Source: Neurospora crassa OR74A (taxonomy: Eukaryota; Ascomycota; Sordariomycetes; Sordariales; Sordariaceae). Taken from it: a stretch of 64,000 bases of DNA. Under the pieces are notes generated by a model. It was not told where the DNA came from, searched no databases, and was given only the letters and a program-made list of their open reading frames with translations. Below, one piece after another: positions 1 to 11,858 of the stretch (its first letter is position 1; each line of letters begins with the position of its first letter). Location of the stretch: positions 2,294,001 through 2,358,000 of the forward strand of contig NC_026506.1 in the NCBI RefSeq assembly GCF_000182925.2, given 5' to 3'. The position numbers and the translations under genes are program-made.

Positions 1-183
1 TCGATTGGAGAGCTTCCGGCGCAAAGACCGTGCTCCGTGAATCCGCCCGCCCTCCGCCCGCAGTTTGCGAACCTCTCCGTCCGGACGAGCCCCAGCCCGT
101 CGCCCGTCGCCGTACCGCACTTGATCCAGTCCAGTCCAGGCGCGCCGTTGCACACCACAACAGCGCAACAAAAGTCGTTCAAC

Positions 184-917
184 ATGGCGAAGAAGGGTAA
201 TCGACTCCATCCTCACCCGTGTGTCTGCAATTACTGCTTTGTTTTCCTAAAGGGAAAAGCGATGCAATGGGGAAACCGGAAACCGAAAACAGAAGACGAT
301 AGTTGCTGATAGGTAAACAACAAACAGCCAAGTCCCGCATCATTAACGTGCGCCTGATCTCAATGGCCATGACGGGTTATTTCTACACCTTCACCCGTCC
401 CCGTACCTCGCTGCCTATGAGCATGCTGAAATACGATCCGATCGGTATGCGCATATCCTCTCCCCTCATTCCTATCTACCTCTTTCGCTTCCAACCACCT
501 ACATGATTGATTCGGCGGACACGACGACACGGGCATGATATGGAACTCTTTTTGGTTGCGGGCTTTCTCGATTTGCACGATTCGAAACACCCCAATACGC
601 TTCGTCGAACGGACCTTGGGAAGCTCGCTTGGGACTGGGACTAGGACTGGGATCAGGCTGGGACGCAACAGTTCAAAGACTCGGACGATGGCATAACGTA
701 CGGACCTTCGAGAAAAGAAAAAAAAAAAAGCAACCAGCCAACCAACCGGCCAACAGAGAAGAGAGGAGGGGACGGAAGAAACACTTGCCTACGACAGACA
801 ATTTTTCCCAATCACGGATCTCGAAGAGGAAGGAATACCTACTAACCCTTTCGCCTCTCCACCATAGTTCGCCGCAAGGTCCTCTTCCTCGAACAGAAAC
901 GCAAGGGCAGGTCATAG
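184..917 (+). CDS. mrpl39: Mitochondrial large-subunit ribosomal protein bL33m
   Basis: Structural protein of the mitochondrial large ribosomal subunit. It is invisible as one open frame because it is split into three exons: 184-196 (13 nt), 313-444 and 868-917, which join in frame to 64 residues. The protein begins [19 protein letters not shown], continues with a [12 protein letters not shown] stretch and [20 protein letters not shown], and ends KGRS. This is the whole bL33 fold: a basic N-terminus, the TGYFYT strand and the KYDP-VRRKVLF ending. Length fits the family (about 55-70). Introns are 197-312 and 445-867; the second, 423 nt, is long for this genome. Donors are GTAATC and GTATGC, acceptors ATAG. 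Splices were inferred from conservation of the product, not from RNA. The sequence before 184 is its leader. Confidence 0.9.
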
Positions 918-1732
918 ATCGTTACTCGCCCCCGGGCCTAACGACCGTCGAACGACCGAGAGCCAGAGCGAGAACGCGGAGCCTGCGATACGGAATCAAA
1001 GAGCGTAGCGGCGAAGCAGCGACAAGTAAAAAGCTACAGCACCCCCTCCACGGATTACCACGTCACACCAAGTTACGATTTCGACCGGGTTGTGTTTCAA
1101 GCAGATCACCAGCAGACAATGGCCAGTGCTGGCGAGTGAGTTGGAGCTGGAGCTGGAGAGGGGGGTGGACCGGACCGGAACTGGACTGGATATATGGAGA
1201 AGAGAGGCGCAAGAATAAGATGGGGTCCCTCGTTCCATCCAGTCTCTGGTCGTGTATTATTACTGTACCACCGATCCATCAGTATATAACATCACCCTGT
1301 GAGTTATGGATTGGCACCATGGAGCGTTTGTTGCTTCTTCGCTCTACCGATGGGCCAGGTTGATTAGAGAATGTACAAGTCAAGAGATAAGCACAACGCC
1401 CCTCGGCCGTCGGCAATGCTGGGCGTGACCCAGGTTCACTGCCAAGTGGCTCTCCCTTCTCTTGTGTTGTGTGGTAAGGATAACTCTTCTATCGCGATCA
1501 GACAGTCTGTCATGACACCTCGACATCTTTGACTTTTCTTGCCATCGTACATCGCTTTATCTCATCTTTCTATATTTTCGTGGAAATCAAACTTTTCATT
1601 AGTCACAAGACCCGTCTCCCAACATTTTACAGGCGTTCTTTCACACTCTTCTCGTCGTATACATATTGAATCTCAATTCATTCGAAACACAGTCTCCAAT
1701 CCACACAAATACGCCATGCATCGACATATGGA
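918..1732. other. Convergent 3' intergenic region
   Basis: Between the stop of the bL33m gene and the stop of the coiled-coil gene on the other strand. It should hold both 3' untranslated regions. Open frames here are short, overlap each other on both strands and lack family resemblance. No RNA gene was seen. Confidence 0.6.
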
Positions 1733-4700
1733 TCATAACTTATTCCCAGGCGGAGGCAGAGGCAAGTCATCTCCGTCTTCTTTGTTTGCATTCTGCGAGA
1801 GGGTCATGGAGTCTTGGGTCTCATCATTGGCGCCCCCGTATCGCGAAAGTGGCTGGGACTGAGACCGTGATTGGGACTCGCCGTTCGTTTGACTGACCGA
1901 GTTGGTGTTTTCCGCAGGATCAACGGACCTTCTACTGCCATAAGTTCGAGTCGGTGCTGATCTGGGTGGCAAAAACCTGTTGGCACCGTTCATGACCTCG
2001 GGTAGGAGGCCAAATGAAGGCTTGAAGTTGATGGAAATCAATCCGTTTTCAGAAGGCTCAGAGCCTTCGCTCAACTTATCCAGGGCGTGACGGCTTCGGT
2101 AAATCCGTTGTGGTCGTACTATTCCGCGAGTTCCACGTTCATCTGAGCCGTTAGGAAGCGATGCTGAAGCTGGGGTAGAAGTAATGTCTTTGGTCGTACC
2201 CTTTCCCCCGGCCCCTTTCGAGTATCTCCCGCGCCGAAGAACTACAGGAGAATCCACGATATCATCAGGTTGTTTCCGCTTGTTAGGTCTTCCTGAAGCA
2301 GAGGCATCTGAAAAGTGGCCGGACGTAACTTCATGAGACACGGGATTTGGCTCCAAAAAAGCACCCGCACTTTCAGGGGGAGTTGCTGTGAAGGTTTCAA
2401 GTGGTCCGATTCTCCCAAACGCACCACTCCCCGAAGAATTGTCTATCAATTGTTCCCGAGATGCACTACGCGTCATTCTCTTCATGATCGATTTAGGAGG
2501 TGCAGCCTCTCTCCTCCTTGACTTTTCCTGGGCAACAGAGGGCGGTGGAGGCAAACGGACTTTGCGTATACCTTCCGTAGATGTTGGCCGTCGCACAGCA
2601 ACCCTCCGTTCTTGATCCTGAAGGCTCATGACCACGCGATGTTGTAGGAACGGGGATGATGTCTCCTCCGTGTTTGGTGGAGTTGTTTTCGTGCCACTGA
2701 CTCCATCTGGATCGCCACATTTGCTTTCTTGCAGTGGGTTTATTCCGATCTTGTTGCATGCATTGGCAAGTAATGCCTGCAGTTCACTTGCTGGTGCTCC
2801 TGTTTGATCAGCAACTCCACCTAGTGCTTGGAGCGGTTGGTGCTGCTTGTCGAGAATGGCCTGATATTTCGTTGATGCCATCTTCATTATCTGCTCTACA
2901 GCCCTGGGAATCTTTGACCATACCTCATCCATCGTTGTAGCGCTGTCGAACAGTTTTGGGCTTCCAGCATCTGAAGCAACAAATCCTTCCTTTACTGCCA
3001 GTTGCTCCATGGTAGTAAAGCACTCCTGCATTTTTTCCTCGCGTGTTTTCTCGATCAGCTGTACTTCCGAATATGTTGCTTGAAATTCGGCTGCTGTCTT
3101 CTGCCAACTGGCAAGCTCTTTCTCCAGGTCGATGATACGAGAAGAGCCCCGTTGCTGGAATTGTTCGAGTTCGAGTGACTTCGCCTTCAACTCCTCAGAA
3201 AGGGATGAGCATTTACTTTCCGCAGCAGCAAGCGTGACTTTCAAAGCCTCGATCTCATTGGTATGCTGTCTTTCAGTCTCTTGCAGCCCGGTGTAGTTTG
3301 CTTCAAGCTCGGCTGCCTTCTTCTGCCAAACAGCAAGATCTGCCTCCAAACCGCTGAGTCGAGTAGATCTCTGATGACGAGACTCGGCGAGATCGTCCGA
3401 TCTTGTCTTCAATTCTTTAGCAAGAGATGAGCATTGGTTCTCAGAAATAGCCAGATTAGCCTTCAAAAGCTCGATTGTACGAGCATTCTGCCTTTTGGCT
3501 TCTTCCTCGCTGGCTCTCTCTTGTCGAAGTTGCGTCACTAGGTCGTCCAAGGCGTTCCTGTCGCTGCGTAACTGGGAGATCGTCTTGTTTAGTTCAGCAG
3601 TCTCCTTGTCCTTTTCTACAAGAAGTTCCCGACGGACAAGCTCTGTAGCTTTGGCGCTTTCTGACTGGATGGTCGCTTCTTTGTCCATGATCAGTTGATT
3701 GAGTTGTTGGACCTGTGAGCCAAACTGCTTGACCTCAAAGACGTATGCTTCCTCCTTTGATCGGATTGTTTTCTCGAGTTGTGAAATCGCTGTTGTTCGA
3801 GAGCTAACCTCTCCTTCCAACCGCTCGATTTCTGCTTGGGCGCGTTGGAGTTGTTGATTGAGCGGTTGGTTGTCCTCATGAGCGACTTCTAACTCCACAG
3901 CATGCGCCTGAAGTTGACTGAAGTGAATTTGTTGGTCCTCGAAGCGTTTTTTCATGTCTTTGAACTCCTGCTGGCAATTTTTGAGCGCCTCTTCCTTCTC
4001 GGCAATGCAACCAGAAAGCCTGCCAACTTCCGTGAGATTTTGGTTCAACTGTTGACTCAGAAGGTCCTTCTCGTGGCCTAAGTGTCTCAAAATCTTTTCC
4101 ATATTGGCCTTGATGTCATCCGAGATTTGGGTGGTTGTTTTCTCGGTAGTGCCGGAAGCCTCCATGACAGCCTCAAGCTTTGACGTGATACTAAGGACGT
4201 CAGTACACAGGCAATTGATGGCCATCGAATATACTTACAGCTTCAATATTCCTTGTTGCTGGCTCTGTAGAGTTGACAGCACTTGAGGCTGCTCTGACAC
4301 CGTTTTGGAAACAGACCCAACTTGTTCGGCAATCTGACCAAGTCTATCGAAATTAGCTCAAGTAGATGTAATGTTCCATCTGAAATACTCACCGGGTCCC
4401 GATTGCGTCGTCGGTTTTTACTTGTCTCTGGATTGCCTGTACATTTTGTTCGTCCATCTTGCCCATAATGTCATTTTGCCGAGACCGGAGCGCTTCGAAG
4501 CCTTCATTGGTGATCTTAAGGGTCTCAAGCTGCTGTGAAAGCATTTTCACAACTTTCTTTTCGTGGCTCAGTTCGGCGTCTTTTTGCTCTATCTGGCGTG
4601 TGAGGGCGTCGATCTGGCCGTACACTAAGGAGTCCGTCAGAATTTGTCGCTCGAGCAACGCAAATCTTACCTACATATCGAGGTGTCCTGTCTACATTGA

Positions 4701-6781
4701 CCGACTGTCTGGCGAACTTTTTCAAGCATTTGTTGCCGTATTATCTCTGTCTTCTGTAGCATCTCTTCCAAGGCAGCACCGTGACTGCGTTCGGTCTCCC
4801 GAACCTCCCTGATAGCCTTCTCCCACTGCGACTTAGACATGAGGTATAGCTTTTGTTGTTCCTCAATCGCTGCATTCAGGTGGTCTTTGACTTTGTGATA
4901 TTTTCCTTCTGCTTTTGAGCCTCGCTTTGCGGTAGCTTCAAGCACTGCCTCCACCTCTGTGATCTTCTTGGCCATTTCCCCTTTGGAATATTCGAGATCT
5001 TCAATTTTCTGGGTCTTTTCACCATTGGAGTGCTCCAGATTTCGGATCTCGCTGGCTTGCTCCTCAACCCGAGAAATGTATTCCTCGGCCTCATGTTCAC
5101 GCTTCTTGATTGCTTTCTTGAGCTGCCTGATGTATTTGTGATACCTCTCCCTCAGCTCCTGCCTGGTGGAGTTGTGCTGAGTAGTGAATCGGTTGAGAAC
5201 CCCAGCCAAATCTTTTGTAAATTCTTGGCTGATCTTGACGCTCATGTTGTTGTTGGCCGGGCTCGATCTTATTATCTCGCTCCCGGGTGTACTCGTGATA
5301 TCGATTATATCCGACCTCGCAGTTGTGGAGACGGCTGCCCTTCTCCTGGACACATTTGAGCCTTCCAAATGTGGCCGAGAATTCTGTTCGTATGCAGTTT
5401 TAGGATCCCTCGATGTGTGCTGTTTGTGTAAGCGAGCGGCCGATGCAGCTGCCCGGCGACGGATTGGAGAAACAGCTTGAGGCTTCGAAGAAGAGTGCGC
5501 CTTTCCAGCTCCTCGTTTGGATGGTTTGCCTGAGCCAACGGTGTTCGCGTCCAAGACATCATGTGATGTATGGAACTTTTGGCGGCTTTTGTTGGACGGT
5601 TCTTCTTGATGGAGAGACTCAAAGTGTGAGCTAGTGCTTTTGGGCTGCCGACTGGCAGGGTAGTCGATAGATCTGACATGTGCCCCTCTAGACTCCACGT
5701 TGACAGCGTCCTCGGTCTCGGGGTAACCGGAATGACTATAGTCGCTCATGTGAATGTCTTGGTGGTGAGACGTGTCAGTATGTGACAGTCTGACATTGTG
5801 TTTCATGCTAGTGCTCGAGGGTGAAGACTGATCTTTTGACTGGCCGTCTCTTTTCTCAGAATGATACTCCCCATCAAGGGCAATCCCTGTCTCATTGAAT
5901 GCCGGAAACTGATGACGATCACTGCTGATATCTACTTCGTCAACAATTGCGGCATGATTTCTGTGTTGTTGTAAGGGTCTCGACGCATTGACGGCAGAGG
6001 CTCGATGGTTGGTTTGTGAGCGGGAGTCACCCGGTTCCTGGTCTGACGTAAAATGCCGACTATTCTTCACATGCGGTACACTGATGTGTGGCCCTGATAG
6101 GGGCAATGCGACCTTTGAAGGTCTTTGGGCGGACGGTGGGGACGCATCTACAGAAGGAGGTCCCCTTGGTGGAGGGCGAGTGTCAACCGTCCGTTTCGGA
6201 CGTTGTTCAGTGTCTTGCGCTCTGTGTTCATGGACAATGACGGAGCCCGGATGGTCTGTTGTCTCAGGAGGGAGCCGGTCGCGTGCAGAGACAACATTGT
6301 TGCCAGTCCTCTCCTCGATTTGCCTCCCTGGCCCTGGTTCTTGTAGAGGAAACGGGAGTTGTCGACTTTTGCTGTCTTTGCTAGCTGGCTGGGAAGCCAC
6401 AATTGGTGATTGAGTACTCTGATAGAGTGGTATAGGATTCTTTAACTGCTTCGTGAATTGTCCTGGGTTGATCTGGAGCGGAGGACCGAACTGGAATTCT
6501 TGGTCAAGTTCGGAAGTCTTTCTCATCTTTGGTCTTTCGATCAGCCCCATCTCCTCGGGAGCAAGTGGCAAGCTCCTGGGCGTCTCTTGAATGATATCTT
6601 GTGACGTCTGTGATTTGTCATGGTATGCAGCGTTGTGTTCTGAGTTGGGGCTCGTTGTACCGGAGTATGGTATTTGATTACCGCTGTCGAGTTGCGCATG
6701 TTGATAGCTTGTCGGTCCGACGGGTGCATTGTCCTCCAAGTTCTCAAACTTGAAGGGTCTCGTGCGAGGTGGGTGATCCAT
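1733..6781 (-). CDS. Large coiled-coil protein of unknown function (1633 aa)
   Basis: I do not recognise the family. Four exons on the minus strand, 6781-4675, 4624-4393, 4343-4239 and 4190-1733, join in frame to 1633 residues; introns are 50, 49 and 48 nt with GT..AG ends. The small third exon (105 nt) continues the heptad pattern (LGQIAEQVGSVSKTV), which supports the model. Residues 1-500 are polar and low-complexity (Ser, Pro, Gln, His) and presumably disordered. About residues 505-1240 are almost continuous coiled coil rich in Glu, Lys, Gln and Leu, with two similar blocks around SKCSSLSEELKAKS and NQCSSLAKELKTRS that look like an internal duplication. The last 400 residues are basic and disordered, with RSR and PKSIMKRM motifs. 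Such an architecture suits a structural scaffold (spindle pole, kinetochore, septum or chromosome axis), but nothing in the sequence chooses among these. Confidence 0.82.
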
Positions 6782-8160
6782 ATTAGACAGCTTGGCGTAA
6801 CTCGAGCATTTAATCGATCGCGAAGGTGGTGAAAGGGAGGATATCGGACAATATTGGGCTCAACAGCAGAAATAGTGGTGGAGAAGAGGCCGAATATAAC
6901 GAACGAGGAGTGCTACAAGAACAGGACGTATAGTGGTAGAGCTCGAAATAGTATGAAGCCTTGGAGCCAAGACAATCTCATGGAAGCAACCGTGAGAACA
7001 GAGAAACAACTGGGGAATACCGAATGATGATGGACGTCAGGTAGAGAACTGAAGTTCCGGTGTGATCCGGGTACTTCCACTTGTTCCCAGTCACAATTGG
7101 GTCACAAGGAAGTACGCGGGAACGAAGAGGCTGCATCAAATGCTTCTTACCAGCCAAGTCGGCGACTGCTTGGTCTTTCAGACTTACTCACTTCGTACCT
7201 TCCAGGTTTCCTTGAAGGCGAAGATTAGGTAGGTACCTCTAGTGTTCGTTGGCAATGCTTGAGTCGGTGGAAGGTAGGTACCTAGGTAGTCTGGGAAGTC
7301 ATTAGGACGAGAGCACCTTCTTAACGTCGAATATTATCAAAAGACGGAAGGTTCGACCCAGATTCGACCTCCCATGATGAACTGTGTGCTGCCACTACCA
7401 CTACAGTACTACTATACCATTCGCGATCCCGCTCGTCCCCCGATGATATGAGATCAATGAGTGGTCATCCTGTTCCGTCCCAACTGAACTTGTACATCGC
7501 ACGTACAGCACTTGCCTACTTCGCGATCTCAGACCTTTCCTCTCGCGAAAAGACCCCATGGAGTTTAACTCGGGGACACCATTGGCTGTTTTAACCTCAA
7601 GAAAAACGAAATAAGAATTAAGATGGATGACCTCGCTACCCACGATGCCTCCATATCGACCCGTGTGTGTAGAAAACGAAACTTGCGAAACGATTGGTGT
7701 ATCAACCAAGATCACTCGTATCGATCATTGGGACTGGTGCACTACACCACTCCTCTCGATCGCCGCTTTCCCACTCGACTGTTAGAGAGTGATGCTTGTG
7801 AGATACTGGCTTTCACCCTGTGCAGCCTAGGTACGTACCACTACAGCAGTACCTTCCACTGGTAAGTACCATCCAAATGGCATGGTCGAGGTGCCCCAGC
7901 ACTAACTCCTTGGAGGTACCTGAGTTAAATACCCCTAGACAGGGAAGGAGCGACCTCCCATCGAGATAACTCCCGTCTCGGATCTGAACCTCTTTTCCTG
8001 AGGAACACCTACCGTGACGCTAGGTAGCGAGTCGACCAAATAGGTACTACCTGGCGCTCTCTTCAATCCGAGCATGACGTCACTTTATCATAAGGAGATA
8101 GAGCATGACATATGTGGTTAGCGACCTCATTACCTAAACTTCAAAGAAAGCTTGCCTAAA
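6782..8160. other. Upstream region with clustered TAGGTACCTA-like palindromes
   Basis: No supported gene. It contains the leader and promoter side of the coiled-coil gene. From about 7226 to 8056 there are repeated TAGGTAGGTACCT/CCTAGGTA-type palindromic words (7226-7238, 7272-7289, 7826-7839, 7913-7920, about 8021 and 8043). Open frames are under 105 codons and show no family resemblance. Confidence 0.5.
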
Positions 8161-11100
8161 GCTCATGTTTCGTGGTGAGAATGAAACAAATGGTCAAGGT
8201 CGATCCAAATGAGCCTGGATGTTCGCATCCCCTATTTCAAGCTCTCTTTCATCGCACCGCTGCAGTGTATGGTCTAACGAAAACGGAAACAATCCGTGTC
8301 ATTTCGGAGAATTGTTGTGATTCAAGATGCCACATGGCACCGCACCTCAGTGGGTAAGTGTAGTCAGTTACAAAAAAAGATCCATGCCGGGCTCCGGGAT
8401 TGCGGTGTGGTATTGTGGTTCCCCTTTTTAGGAGGTCGAGAAATGACGTACCGACCAAAACACTGTTCCGCATGTCGAACGTGGTCGGTCACGGATGTCA
8501 CGGACCATTTGGTTGGTTTCTCGGTCGTCGGACCAGTCGGGACCCTGTCGGTGGCCGGGGGGAGAGCGTGGAAAGCGAGAACGTGGTCGAGCGGTCGACA
8601 AAGTGATGACAGGTGGGCCCGGGCCGGGGCTCGTCCAGATCCGCAATATCTCGGCAGTCGTGAAACGAAGTGTCCGTGTCGGCGTTAAACGTTGGGGAAT
8701 GCCAGCCAAACAGACATTTGGGAATCTCACCACATTTCTTCGAGACTCTCTATTTTTAGCCATATCAGAAAGTGGAAAGCGGGAAACTGACTTCTCTTCT
8801 CCCCCAGCTTCGGCGATACCGACAATCTGGATACGAGTGATTCAGCACTGCTTTTTACCATGCTTCGGCGCAATCGGTAACGGATCTTGGCATGTCGATC
8901 GGGGTTGAAGCCTTCGAAAAGGGGTGTTCAAAACCCGAATCTGTCGGTACGAATCATTTTCTGACCGAGACTTCTGACATAGATTACAGGTCACCGATGA
9001 TATTGTGAGTGGTGACGGGTATGGAATTGGACCCTTGTGATGGTTGTAGTGTTGAACTCAACGAACTGTCAAGGGAGAAGGGGGTTCATGCGACAGAATC
9101 ATACTCCTACCTAAAGACCATGTTGAGATGGCTGCATAGACAGAAAATGGGTTGTTCACCGCTAAATGAGTTTCATGTCCCCCAGACCGATAGTTCGTGT
9201 ATCATTGAAATGCCCCGAGTCCAGTGTATGTTGTTGTCGAACCTCCCAACGCGCAGAAACCCAGCTCTGGAAATGGTCAGCCAGATTCTGTCCCTCTGAA
9301 ATAGTGGGGCACGCATGCTGTTGTTCTCCAGCTTCTGGCAGCCGGCGGGAATAGCTGGTCTGAGCCCATACAATGGGGAAAAGAACTAGCGATCGCTCGT
9401 GGGAAGCATCACGAACGATTCATCTAAAAGGGAAAAGGAGCGTGGTTGGGTGTTGATCTTCCCATGCGGCAGATCAGCATCTGATGTACAGTTTCATCAG
9501 AGAAGAAGGTTGGGTCATCTGAGACTTGAGGGCGGGGTTCTACTAACACATCTATGACACTAAAACAACACCTCATGCCGCTTGCCGAAACATCTCCGTG
9601 TCGAGCCCACTAGCAACGTCCGTTGAACCGTCTTTGACGACTAGGCTACCAAATATTTGACGATATGAACCATTCTTCCCGCGACTTTGGGTTGCGGAAA
9701 GTACGAAAGGCGTGTGGCCAGCTATTATGATCTTTCCAATCTGTTCTACATTTGTGTTAATGTAACGCGGCGTGAGAAACTACGATATCCATTGGCTGTC
9801 TCGATCGATTGTTTGAGATTCTAATTATTATTGACTATCTAGCATGGGTTCTTTGTAGTGTACATTGTTTTTCTCAGCTGACGGTAACAGGAGATTGGTT
9901 GGAGAATGGAGCTTTGCCCAGAGTTGACAGAATTGGGTGGGCATCCATCTTGTGTGGCATGAACCAGGGGTCCACCTGATAGAACGATCATCGACCGCTG
10001 GAAGCTTTCGAAACGTTCTGTGCTCCGTGTGCCTGTCCATGTGCCCCCCTAGAACGTCGGCCTGCCCTGGTAATCTCGCCCGGTCCTGAGTGCATGGCTT
10101 GCCTGGTTCCGAACTGCCGCCCTCCACGTTTCCATGGATCCAGGCGTGCTTGTCAGTTACCCAGATACTATTTGGGGCTCATTTCAAGATTTATCGTGGT
10201 GTCGATCAGAGGCCGCTATGTCGGATTTGTTCCTGTATTGTGTGTCATCTCCTCCTTTGATCATTTTCTCTCATCTAGATGCAATACCCACCTCATCTTG
10301 GCACTAATCTGTGATGGAAAGGGTCTCTGGGCAGTAGCTACAATGGCTGCGTGAGAAGATGGATGCGACTTGCATCAAGAGCCACCATGGATTGCCGCGA
10401 GGCGAGGTGCATCATCCAAAACAAGCGGAAATCATGGGGCTTCTGGAAGCCTTCTCGAAACCTTCCTCAAGAGGACAAGTTTCAATCTCTCGCCAATCTC
10501 AAGTACCACAACAGCGCCTCCGCTACCCCCTGTCCAGGAACCCACGGCGTGTGAATGGCAGTCCGTCCACAGGAGCGCCATTCTTTTCGGTGCAACCACC
10601 CGAAATGTCCATTTTATGCAAACAGGAAACGGGCTTGGCTGGCTTGTTGAGCAGGCTCCTCCACCAACGTCCATTCATTGCGAAAGAAGTCACGACGAGA
10701 ACGGGACAGGCCAGCCTCGAGCCTTCTCATCTGTCATTCTCCAGCCGTGAGCTCGCGGCTGTTTCACTGTGCTGTAGCCTGGTACAAGGGGGAAAATACA
10801 TCCGGGTACTATCACGACATGATGGCAAACGACGGGGCATGCAGCCTACGTAGATTGAAGCAGGCGTCGAATATCTAATACTACCCATGCATGGCGGCGA
10901 GGTCCGAGTGTCCTCGAACGTACTGACTATGCTGTAGGTATGCCTTTTGATGATAGCGATCATAACCGACAGGTCCAGTCCAGACTCGATGCATACCAAT
11001 GCGCCGATGTGTGAACATTGCAATCGATGATGACGCAGACACATGTAATGAAAAGTGCGCAGCAAACTCGCGAAATCAGTCACTGAACCGGCCCTCGAAA

Positions 11101-11858
11101 AACTCGATGCGACCGACCCTTATAACCACGAGGCCCGAGCTCAACGCGCTTTACTAACAATCGAGTTCAGCAGTTTCTGGCATGTGTGCGTACCCGTCGG
11201 TAGAAGCATCTTGGGTAACATGAGATCGCAAGGGCAACCTCATTGTTTAGATGGTTCAAGACCGGTAGAGATTATCTGAGCATGGGTAGCAACAGTAAAA
11301 GTTTGACCTGGTCAGTTACCGCTTAACATCCTGCTTCTGGCTAATGATAGCACCTTGTCTTGGTGATTCTGATGTTAGTGTTTCGTTTGGCATGTCCGAC
11401 TCCTCAGCAAGGTTGAAAAAGGTCGACAGTTGACATGGACTCGATATGGACATGCCTTGCAAGCTGGGAACCCTTGGTGAGGATTAGGGTTGAGCTGCCA
11501 AGATGCTTACACAGACTCTCGCATGCCAATTCCCTCTCATCTGAATTGTAGAGATTCACTCTATCCGGATGTCCGATTGTGCGTGACTGGTGAACTGGTC
11601 GACTGGTTTTGTACTTGCAGCGGGTTTCATGGTTTATTGCGCGTGCCGCATAGGAATCGGATGATAAATGGACTCGAGATCCGTAGCGTAGAGGTAGCTA
11701 GTGTACATTACACAACCTCACAGCTACTAGCTCTGCCAGCTGCGTTTGGGAGGGACGTGCTCCTCTTTGGCCGACATCCTTGACTCTATCAGCTGTCTGA
11801 CAGCTGCGGAAAAATAACGCACGGACAGGTTTGGCAAAGCCAAATATCGGGTGGAGAC
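8161..11858. other. Long gene-free intergenic region
   Basis: About 3.7 kb with only short overlapping frames on both strands. I looked for small spliced genes of the bL33m kind and for tRNA or 5S genes and saw none. Base composition is ordinary, with no strong AT skew of the type left by repeat-induced point mutation. It probably belongs to the regulatory territory of the downstream C2H2 transcription factor gene; non-coding transcripts cannot be excluded. Confidence 0.45.

Noticed and set aside
629-1363. 244-codon frame near the left edge
   Set aside because: It overlaps the second intron and last exon of the bL33m gene in a different frame and has Arg/Lys/Ser composition without family resemblance.
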